Assembly (NCBI GenBank): GCA_001796995.1
Contig: MGOB01000041.1
Location: forward strand, 6,956 to 17,573
Source of the DNA: Chloroflexi bacterium RBG_16_68_14
GTDB lineage: Bacteria > Chloroflexota > Dehalococcoidia > DSTF01 > RBG-16-68-14
Reading direction: 5' to 3'
Length of the DNA: 10,618 nucleotides
Part shown: one piece after another, positions 1 through 5,187 of the stretch
How positions within the stretch are numbered: position 1 is the first letter of the stretch
Layout: each line of letters starts with the position of its first letter
Translations under genes and position numbers: made by a program
Notes under the pieces: generated by a model
Database searches by the model: none
Told to the model about the DNA's origin: nothing
What the model saw: only the letters and a program-made list of their open reading frames with translations

Positions 1-585
1 CGCTGCCAGGATAGCCGGCATCCACCAACCCGTCGGTCCGCCCGACGGCCCCTGGCCGGTGATCGGCAGATCGGGGCCCGCCGCCGCGGGCGTGGGTGTG
101 CCCCCGGTGGCGCCAGGCGTCGGTGTCGGTTCGCCCGGCGCCAGGGTGGAGGTCGGCTCCGGGGCCGCCCTCACCGGGAAGGCGAGCCGCATGCCCCCCT
201 GGTAGTGGGTGGGGATGTTGCAGATGAGCACGTAGCTGCCCGGCCCCAGGGTGGCGCTCACCTCCCCCGCCTGGCCGACCTCAAGTACCGCCGAGGAAGC
301 CACCACATTGACCTGGCCCTCGTCCACGATGTACTCGCCCGGTACCACGGGCAGAGCGCCGGGCGGCAGGTCCGTCCTGATGACCCGGAAGTCGTGGACG
401 ATGGCGCCCGTATTGCTTACCTGGAAGGTGACTAGCCCCTCGTCAGCGCTGGCCGGGTCGGCGGTAATGACGAACTCGGTGAGCGAGATCCGCACCGTCT
501 CCTGGGCGGCGACCGGCGCCGACGGCACTGTGAGGAGCCAGCCGGCGAAAAGGAGGAGCATAGCAAGTCGGGCTGCAATAGACAT
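1..585 (-). CDS. Secreted type I copper (cupredoxin) protein with LPxTG-like C-terminal motif, C-terminus cut by window edge
   Basis: The visible 195 residues begin with a signal peptide (one Arg, a Leu/Ala/Phe-rich core at about 7-20, likely cleavage after the A-A at 26-27). Residues about 30-139 form a plastocyanin-like beta domain. The copper ligands are visible: His64 (in VHDF), then Cys122, His127 and Met132 in CNIPTHYQGGM, the usual H...C-x4-H-x4-M type I site. A Pro/Thr/Gly-rich linker (about 141-172) follows, then LPITG at 173-177, then a short Gly/Pro stretch and WWMPAILAA running off the window, which fits the start of a membrane anchor. Inferred role: blue-copper electron carrier or copper binding outside the membrane, perhaps wall-anchored by a sortase. 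The ATG at 585 has AAAGGA 9 bases upstream and a promoter at 621-648. The frame is open to base 1, so the anchor helix and stop are not seen. A carrier without electron-transfer function is possible. Confidence 0.88.
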   Translation of the reverse strand, partial: MSIAARLAMLLLFAGWLLTVPSAPVAAQETVRISLTEFVITADPASADEGLVTFQVSNTGAIVHDFRVIRTDLPPGALPVVPGEYIVDEGQVNVVASSAVLEVGQAGEVSATLGPGSYVLICNIPTHYQGGMRLAFPVRAAPEPTSTLAPGEPTPTPGATGGTPTPAAAGPDLPITGQGPSGGPTGWWMPAILAA

Positions 586-620
586 TGGCGAAGGTCCTTT
601 CTCTCTATCCTCCCTCTCGG

Positions 621-648
621 AGGGTAGCAAGGTGGCTGTTGCGGTCAA
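621..648 (-). promoter_or_regulatory. Promoter of the cupredoxin gene
   Basis: On the minus strand, TTGACC (643-648) is followed after 16 bases by TACCCT (621-626), preceded by TGC to give an extended -10 box. Predicted transcription starts near 614, leaving a leader of about 30 bases with AAAGGA before the ATG at 585. A small 5-bp inverted repeat (609-623) lies at the predicted start. The -10 box is only a partial consensus match, so this is a motif-based call. Confidence 0.45.
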
Positions 649-668
649 GCTCCCGGCGGGCGGTCCGT

Positions 669-697
669 TCGACCGAGCTTGACAGCGGTGGTACAAT
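669..697 (+). promoter_or_regulatory. Promoter of the candidate small RNA
   Basis: TACAAT at 692-697 is preceded by TGG, giving the extended -10 motif TGnTACAAT. A weak -35 box (TCGACC, 669-674) lies 17 bases upstream. A perfect TTGACA (679-684) also lies upstream but only 7 bases from the -10 box, too close for normal sigma factor spacing. Transcription would start near 704. It points away from the cupredoxin promoter, so this is a divergent control region. Confidence 0.5.
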
Positions 698-703
698 CTC
701 CCT

Positions 704-825
704 GGGTAGGACGCCCCACCCCGACGTGTCGGGGTGGTGCTCTCCGGGACAGAAGCGGGGTTGTCCAGGCGAGCGTTGCGCAGGGACTGCGGTTAGGGTC
801 GGCCTTCGGGCCGGCCCTTTTCTTT
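704..825 (+). ncRNA. Candidate structured small RNA of about 120 nt, family not recognised
   Basis: Between an extended -10 promoter and a strong intrinsic terminator lie about 90 bases with three further hairpins and no credible reading frame. They are a perfect 10-bp arm at 716-725/728-737 with a 2-base centre, a 5-bp stem at 747-751/762-766, and a 5-bp stem with a GGA loop at 779-783/787-791. The terminator stem is 796-817. I compared it by eye with the bacterial SRP RNA core (GGAAGGAAGCA-type element), tmRNA, RNase P RNA and common riboswitches, and found none of their signature motifs. It could be a free small RNA or an attenuated leader, but no convincing gene follows it before the tRNA at 1107. 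The promoter-plus-terminator architecture is seen directly; function is unknown. Confidence 0.5.
796..825 (+). terminator. Intrinsic terminator with UUCG tetraloop
   Basis: A 9-bp stem (796-804 with 809-817, one G-T wobble) closes a C(TTCG)G tetraloop and is followed directly by TTTTCTTT (818-825). This is a textbook rho-independent terminator on the plus strand. It ends the candidate small RNA. Confidence 0.88.
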
Positions 826-1068
826 CCGGACGCCTGGAATCTGGGAAGCCAGCGACGTACCCCTTCAGATTTCGGCCGCGCGGCCGATGGTATGGATCGG
901 GAGATGCGTGGAGGAACGTATCCCCGCAGTGCGTGCGAGGGCCCGACGCCGTTTCCCCCGCCACCAGCCGACGTGGGCTCTCGCACGCTGTTTGCTCTTC
1001 CCCTCTGTTGATGGCGTAGCACCTAGGCCAGGCGCGCCAGTGGATGCTGGCCGAGAGCCGGCCTGCCC
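826..1068. other. Non-coding stretch with three successive hairpins
   Basis: No reading frame here has a ribosome site or recognisable product. The stretch contains a perfect 16-bp palindrome (872-887), a hairpin at 900-925 with a 7-bp core stem (903-909/916-922, one G-T wobble, loop GGAGGA), and a long inverted repeat (931-944 with 975-988, 13 of 14 positions complementary, 30-base loop) followed by a pyrimidine-rich run with several T's. It may hold a second structured RNA or only chance pairing in G+C-rich DNA. Confidence 0.3.
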
Positions 1069-1098
1069 TTGATTCCCCGGTACGTGCCTCCCTATAAT
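1069..1098 (+). promoter_or_regulatory. Promoter of tRNA-Ala
   Basis: TTGATT (1069-1074) and a perfect TATAAT (1093-1098) are separated by 18 bases. The tRNA begins at 1107, nine bases after the -10 box, so transcription starts at or just before the mature 5' end. Confidence 0.8.
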
Positions 1099-1106
1099 GC
1101 CGGTGT

Positions 1107-1182
1107 GGGGATATAGCTCAATTGGGAGAGCGCTGCGTTCGCATCGCAGAGGTCGGGGGTTCGAATCCCCCTATCTCCACCA
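1107..1182 (+). tRNA. tRNA-Ala (anticodon CGC)
   Basis: A complete cloverleaf of 76 bases with an encoded CCA end. The acceptor arm GGGGATA pairs with TATCTCC and includes the G3-U70 wobble that marks alanine tRNAs. The D arm is GCTC/GAGC. The anticodon arm CTGCG/CGCAG encloses the loop TTCGCAT, so the anticodon is CGC, reading GCG codons. The T arm carries GGTTCGAATCC. The discriminator base is A. It has its own promoter and terminator, so it is a single-gene unit. The antisense strand gives a spurious peptide with GGFEPPTSAMRT, a well-known artefact of tRNA genes. Confidence 0.96.
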
Positions 1183-1213
1183 GCACAGAAGAATGGTGAA
1201 CGCCGTTCCTGGT

Positions 1214-1248
1214 CGGCCCCGGCGCCCGGGTGCGTGCGGGGCCGTTTT
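1214..1248 (+). terminator. Intrinsic terminator after tRNA-Ala
   Basis: CGGCCCCG (1214-1221) pairs perfectly with CGGGGCCG (1237-1244) around a 15-base loop, followed by TTTT (1245-1248). It ends the tRNA-Ala transcript. It lies only six bases before the tRNA-Arg fragment, which therefore has no room for a promoter of its own. Confidence 0.75.
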
Positions 1249-1254
1249 GCGCTT

Positions 1255-1293
1255 GCCCCCGTAGCTCAGTAGGACAGAGCAGCGGTTTCCTAA
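1255..1293 (+). pseudogene. 5' half of tRNA-Arg (CCT), broken at the anticodon loop
   Basis: Acceptor strand GCCCCCG (1255-1261), then TA, D arm GCTC/GAGC (1264-1267/1277-1280), and anticodon stem GCGGT (1282-1286) with loop TTCCTAA (1287-1293) give a perfect first half of a tRNA with anticodon CCT. The next bases should be ACCGC to close the anticodon stem, but they read GTCGA. No T arm or 3' acceptor strand (CGGGGGC) follows within reach. The gene cannot make a functional tRNA. A break exactly at the anticodon loop is typical of the crossover point used by tyrosine integrases in tRNA genes, so this is probably the remnant of an attachment site at an island edge. A simple deletion is the alternative. 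Confidence 0.8.
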
Positions 1294-1378
1294 GTCGAAT
1301 CGGAGCGTCCACCGCCCTCCGCAGGCGTCCGCCACAGATTCCAGCTTGACACCTTCCGTCCGCCGCCATGCGCTGCCG

Positions 1379-1419
1379 TGGCTGTCAGTCCATCGGTCTG
1401 GCTGTCAAATTGGCTGTCA
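1379..1419 (+). repeat. Three direct copies of TGGCTGTCA
   Basis: The 9-mer occurs at 1379-1387, 1399-1407 and 1411-1419, exact each time, with start-to-start distances of 20 and 12 bases. It lies just inside the broken tRNA-Arg. Possible roles are recombinase arm-type sites, regulator sites for the downstream operon, or a repetitive codon run in a decayed gene on the other strand. Confidence 0.55.
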
Positions 1420-1480
1420 GAATGCAGTTTGGTCCCGTTCCCGTGCCGGTGGGGTAGGGACGTAAGTTCCGCACACATCT

Positions 1481-1508
1481 GCGGCGAGAGAAAAAGAGCG
1501 CTCGCCGC
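1481..1508. repeat. Inverted repeat upstream of hsdR
   Basis: GCGGCGAG (1481-1488) and CTCGCCGC (1501-1508) are perfect 8-bp arms around a 12-base A/G-rich centre. No T run follows on either strand, so it is not a terminator. It lies about 27 bases upstream of the predicted hsdR -35 box and could be an operator. No regulator gene is in the window. Confidence 0.3.
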
Positions 1509-1534
1509 CGCCGTTGGGCCTTCGGATACGCCCC

Positions 1535-1562
1535 TGGACAGCGGCGGTCGCGTGCGTACAAA
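1535..1562 (+). promoter_or_regulatory. Putative promoter of the hsd operon
   Basis: TGGACA (1535-1540, five of six consensus positions) and TACAAA (1557-1562, four of six) are 16 bases apart. The predicted start of transcription, near 1569, lies after the ATG at 1566. This argues for the GTG at 1599 as the real start of hsdR. Confidence 0.4.
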
Positions 1563-1598
1563 CTAATGGGTACCCGATACCACAACCTGGGGGAACCC

Positions 1599-3935
1599 GT
1601 GACGCTGTCCGAGGCGGACACCCGTGCCAAGCTCATCGACCCGGCGCTCCACGCTTCCGGGTGGACGGAAGACCTCATTCGCCGCGAGACGACTGCAGGC
1701 GGCATCGAGATCGTTGACGGACGACCACGGCGGCGCCGGGGGCGGACGGATTACCTTCTCTGCCTGCCAGCACCGAGCGGCCTGTCTCCACTTGCAGTCG
1801 CTGTCGTTGAGGCGAAGCCGGACGACCAGCCGCACACGGTAGGGCTTGAGCAGGCGAAAGGGTATGCCCGCCGGCTCAACCTGCCGTTTGTCTACTCGTC
1901 AAACGGGCACCGGTTTGCCGAGTACGACGACTTCACCGGCCACACACGGGAGCCCGTCGCGCCCCTAGACTTCCCCTCGCCCGACGAGCTGAGAAAACGT
2001 TATGAGGCGGGGAACGGCTTCGCGCTGGACAGCGCCACGGCACAGCCGCTGTTCGCACCCTACAAGGGCGGAGAGAGCGTGCGCCGCTACTACCAGGACG
2101 CGGCGGTGAGAGCCTGCCTGGAGAAAATCGCCAGCGGCGGTAAACGCGTCCTGCTGCCTATGGCCACGGCTTCGGGCAAGACGTACGTGGCCGCGTACAT
2201 CCTCTGGAAACTTGCCCGCGCTGGTCAGCTCCGGCGAGCGCTCTTCGTCTGTGACCGGACGTTCCTGGCCCAGCAGGGCAAAGAGAAGCTGTACGGTAGT
2301 TTTGGCGATGACGCCGCCGTGGTGAGTACCTCCAACCCCCAGAAGAACGCTCGGATTCTCATCGCCACCTACCAGGCCCTCAACGTCGGCGGCGACACCG
2401 AGGAGGACGCGCCGACTGACGCCGGCTTCTTCCTGGAGAACTACCTGGAAGACTTCTTCAGCCACATCATCATCGATGAGTGTCACCGCTCGGCCTGGGG
2501 GAAGTGGAAGGTTATCCTTGACCGCAACCCCAACGCGGTGCACATCGGGCTTACTGCCACGCCTCGGACGGTTGTTGGCGCGAGCCACGAAGACGAGGAG
2601 ATTCGTGACAACGCCAAATACTTCGGCGAGCCGGTCTATGAGTATTCCATTGGCCAGGGAGTGGAAGACGGATACCTGGCCCCGCCGGAAGTTATCCGCC
2701 GGGTCCCGAACCTGGACGCTAGGGGCCAGATTACCCGCCAGGAGATTGAGGAGCGAACCGCGCAGGACTTCGTAACCGGCAAGCCGGCAGAGGCGTCGGA
2801 CATTCGAGAGCGTTATCTTCCCACCGACTACGACGACCTGCTCATGCTCCCCGACCGCGTCCGGGCGATGAGCGAAGACCTGTTCCATCTGCTCCGCGAG
2901 AGCGGCGGCCCGCTCCAGAAAACGGTTATCTTCTGCGCCCGCGATGCCCACGCGGACGCTGTGACCAACGAGATGAACAACCTGTATGCGGACTGGTGCC
3001 AGGCCAACGGTCAGCAGCGCGTCGAGACCTACGCCTTCAAGTGCACCATCAAGGCGGACAATCCAGGCGCCGCGTTGGCGGAGTTCAAGGGTTCGAGACG
3101 GACCCACTTCATCGCAACGACGGTGGACTTGCTCTCGACCGGCGTGGACATCGAGTGGCTCCAGAATGTGGTCTTCTTCCGCTATCTCACCAGCTCCATC
3201 ATGTTCTATCAGATGCTTGGGCGGGGCACGCGCATCTATGTGCCCTCCGGCAAGCTCATGTTCCGCATCTACGACTACACCAACGCCACCCGGCTCTTCG
3301 GCGAGCCGTTCGAGTCCAGGCCCAGGCCGTCGAGGGAGCGCAAGCCACCGACCGGCGACAAGGAGCGCGTCATTCGGGTCGAGGGGTTTGATGTGCAGGT
3401 CACCGACGCCGGGCGCTCTGTCCTGGTAGAGCGCGATGGGCGAGAGGTGCTCATTCCGCTTGAAGAGTACCGGGAGATGGTGGCAGCGCGGCTGACGGAG
3501 GAGACACCGGACCTCGACACCCTGCGCAACCGCTGGCTCGAACCTGCCGAGCGGGAGGCGCTGCTGAAGAGGCTGCCCGGCGGCGAGCGAAGTGCTAAGC
3601 TGCTTCAGAATCTCGAAGGGCTAGGGGAGTGCGACCTGTACGACGTGCTGGCGCAAGAGGGCTTCGGCGTGGCGCCGAAGACCCGCCGGGAGCGGGCAGA
3701 AGCGCTCACCTACAAGCACGCGGACTGGCTCAAGGCCCTTCCCGCCAGGGCCGCAGGTCTGGTCAAGGCCCTGGCCGGACAGTTCGCCAGGGGCGGCATC
3801 ACCGAGCTGGAGAACGTACACGTCTTCCAGACCCGGGCCGTGAGCAAGGCCGGAGGCGTGCAGACGCTGCGCGAGCTGGGCGCCGACGCGCCGTCTGTGC
3901 TGCGCGTGACCAAGGAGAAGCTGCTCGCGCCATGA
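1599..3935 (+). CDS. hsdR: Type I restriction endonuclease subunit R (HsdR), ATP-dependent translocase/nuclease
   Basis: HsdR joins the HsdM2S methylase to form the complex that pumps unmethylated DNA using ATP and cuts it. Counting from this GTG (778 aa), SEADTRAKLIDPALHASGW opens the protein. The nuclease motif is Asp51...Glu71-Ala-Lys73 (VEAK), Walker A is MATASGKT (188-195), motif II is DECH (293-296), TATP is at 319-322, TGVDIE at 514-519 and QMLGRGTR at 538-545. The last 200 residues or so are the helical C-terminal part. Start choice: GTG 1599 has GGGGGAA five bases or so upstream, puts SEADTR three residues from the start as in relatives, and fits the predicted promoter. The ATG at 1566 is in frame, adds 11 residues and has no ribosome site. 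The stop overlaps the hsdS start (ATGA). Walker A has Ala where Gly is commoner (TGSGKT). The frame is intact, so it is likely functional. Confidence 0.95.
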   Translation: MTLSEADTRAKLIDPALHASGWTEDLIRRETTAGGIEIVDGRPRRRRGRTDYLLCLPAPSGLSPLAVAVVEAKPDDQPHTVGLEQAKGYARRLNLPFVYSSNGHRFAEYDDFTGHTREPVAPLDFPSPDELRKRYEAGNGFALDSATAQPLFAPYKGGESVRRYYQDAAVRACLEKIASGGKRVLLPMATASGKTYVAAYILWKLARAGQLRRALFVCDRTFLAQQGKEKLYGSFGDDAAVVSTSNPQKNARILIATYQALNVGGDTEEDAPTDAGFFLENYLEDFFSHIIIDECHRSAWGKWKVILDRNPNAVHIGLTATPRTVVGASHEDEEIRDNAKYFGEPVYEYSIGQGVEDGYLAPPEVIRRVPNLDARGQITRQEIEERTAQDFVTGKPAEASDIRERYLPTDYDDLLMLPDRVRAMSEDLFHLLRESGGPLQKTVIFCARDAHADAVTNEMNNLYADWCQANGQQRVETYAFKCTIKADNPGAALAEFKGSRRTHFIATTVDLLSTGVDIEWLQNVVFFRYLTSSIMFYQMLGRGTRIYVPSGKLMFRIYDYTNATRLFGEPFESRPRPSRERKPPTGDKERVIRVEGFDVQVTDAGRSVLVERDGREVLIPLEEYREMVAARLTEETPDLDTLRNRWLEPAEREALLKRLPGGERSAKLLQNLEGLGECDLYDVLAQEGFGVAPKTRRERAEALTYKHADWLKALPARAAGLVKALAGQFARGGITELENVHVFQTRAVSKAGGVQTLRELGADAPSVLRVTKEKLLAP

Positions 3936-5167
3936 CCAGAGATGGGCACAGGCGACCTCTGCCCGCACGTTGGCGCTGGGCGAGAATCGGAGAGGTCTGC
4001 TCCACTCCAGTCGAAATTCGAGACCCGCGAAGGGAGCCAGGGAAGGCGTTCCTCTACGTTGACATCTCTAGTGTTGACACCGCTAAGAAGGCCATCACCG
4101 CGACGCAGACTATCAAGGGCGAGGACGCACCAAGCCGGGCCAGACAGGTAATTCGAGCTGGGGATGTCGTGGTGGCGACCACGCGGCCAAATCTGAATGC
4201 GGTCGGGCTCGTGCCGCCAGAACTTGATAAGCAAGTGTGCAGCACAGGCTTCTGCGTCTTGCGGTCGGGTGGTGACATCGAACCCTACTACCTGTACTAC
4301 TTTGTGCAGTCGCCGACGTTCGTCGGAGCCGTCTCAGACCTCGTGAGAGGAGCTCTCTATCCTGCCGTCAGAGATTCTGATGTTCGAGACATTCTCGTAC
4401 CTCTCTCGCCCCTCGATGAGCAGCGGCGCATCGCGGCGCGGCTGTCGGAGCAGATGGCGCTGGTGGACAAGATGCGCGCTGCGGCCCGCGCCCAGGTCGA
4501 GGCGGCGCGGGCGCTGCCTGCAGCTTTCCTACGGTCTGTCTTCCAGTCGCGAGAGGCCAGCGCATGGCCGTGGTGCCCATTGGGAAACGTCTGTGATTTC
4601 TTACCGGCCAGGTCGTTGCGGTCAGATGGCGATACACCTGTGCTGGTGGTAACTACTGCATGTCTATCAGAGAGGGGCTTCCTGGCTAGCGGAGTGAAGG
4701 AAGCGCGCATGACGCGTGCCGACGCAGCGGAAGCGACGCTGCGTCCCGGAGAAATCCTAATTGCGCGAAGCAACACACCGGAGCTTGTTGGCCGCGTCGC
4801 CCAATACTTGGGCCAGCCCGACGGGGTTGTAGCGTCAGACCTTACCATCCGCCTCTGCCCCAAGGGTGACGTTCAGGGAGATTTCCTAACCGCTTATCTT
4901 TCTGCCCTCTACGTTACGGGGTATTGGCGCGAGAAGGCGGGCGGTACGAGCGGCTCCATGAAGAAAATCACGCGCACGCAGCTTCGCGCTCTGCCCGTGC
5001 CAGCCCCATCTGCTGCTGAACAGCATCGAGTGGTTAGTGAACTCAATGACCAGTTGGCCCGCGCCAGCAAGCTCTGCGATGACGCTGAGTCGCAGCTTGA
5101 TGCAGCGAATGCGCTCGCGGGTTCCCTGATAGAAGCAGTCTTCGGTGGCTTCGAGCCACCGGCCTAA
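3932..5167 (+). CDS. hsdS: Type I restriction-modification specificity subunit S (HsdS)
   Basis: HsdS reads the two halves of the bipartite target and holds two HsdM subunits. The protein is 411 aa, normal for the family, with two half-repeats. Target domain 1 (about 12-155) contains IRAGDVVVATTRPN; conserved region 1 (about 156-206) starts with PLSPLDEQRRIAARL. Target domain 2 (about 212-355) has the matching LRPGEILIARSNTPE; conserved region 2 (about 356-405) has PAPSAAEQHRVVSEL. Each conserved region is predicted helical and would act as the spacer between target domains. The start ATG overlaps the hsdR stop by four bases (ATGA), implying translational coupling; AAGGAG lies 14 bases upstream. 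The frame is open well upstream, but that part lies inside hsdR and is out of frame with it. The two target domains differ strongly, so the two half-sites should differ. The target sequence cannot be read from the protein. Confidence 0.95.
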   Translation: MTRDGHRRPLPARWRWARIGEVCSTPVEIRDPRREPGKAFLYVDISSVDTAKKAITATQTIKGEDAPSRARQVIRAGDVVVATTRPNLNAVGLVPPELDKQVCSTGFCVLRSGGDIEPYYLYYFVQSPTFVGAVSDLVRGALYPAVRDSDVRDILVPLSPLDEQRRIAARLSEQMALVDKMRAAARAQVEAARALPAAFLRSVFQSREASAWPWCPLGNVCDFLPARSLRSDGDTPVLVVTTACLSERGFLASGVKEARMTRADAAEATLRPGEILIARSNTPELVGRVAQYLGQPDGVVASDLTIRLCPKGDVQGDFLTAYLSALYVTGYWREKAGGTSGSMKKITRTQLRALPVPAPSAAEQHRVVSELNDQLARASKLCDDAESQLDAANALAGSLIEAVFGGFEPPA

Positions 5168-5187
5168 GAGGGGCATTCAGGCGAGCC

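Noticed and set aside
605..1072. Several overlapping open frames on both strands between the cupredoxin gene and tRNA-Ala
   Set aside because: They are mutually overlapping and of low complexity, lack ribosome sites and cross the terminator at 796-825.
1251..1330. An intact tRNA-Arg with an intron
   Set aside because: No second half (ACCGC, T arm, CGGGGGC) occurs in the bases after 1293 and no group I intron core is visible. A broken gene is the simpler reading.
1118..1369. Minus-strand frame with GGFEPPTSAMRTQRSP
   Set aside because: It is antisense to tRNA-Ala. This peptide type is a known translation artefact of tRNA genes.
1379..1419. CRISPR-like array
   Set aside because: The repeat unit is only 9 bp with spacings of 20 and 12, far too small for CRISPR, and no cas gene is present.
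1965..3107. Minus-strand open frame of 380 codons inside hsdR
   Set aside because: It lies wholly antisense to a gene with all HsdR motifs, shows no recognisable domain, and follows from the G+C-rich codon pattern of the true strand.
3629..3931. Upstream extension of the hsdS frame to an earlier start
   Set aside because: It would overlap 300 bases of hsdR in another frame and gives an Arg/Gly-rich sequence unlike HsdS. The ATG at 3932 starts the family similarity.
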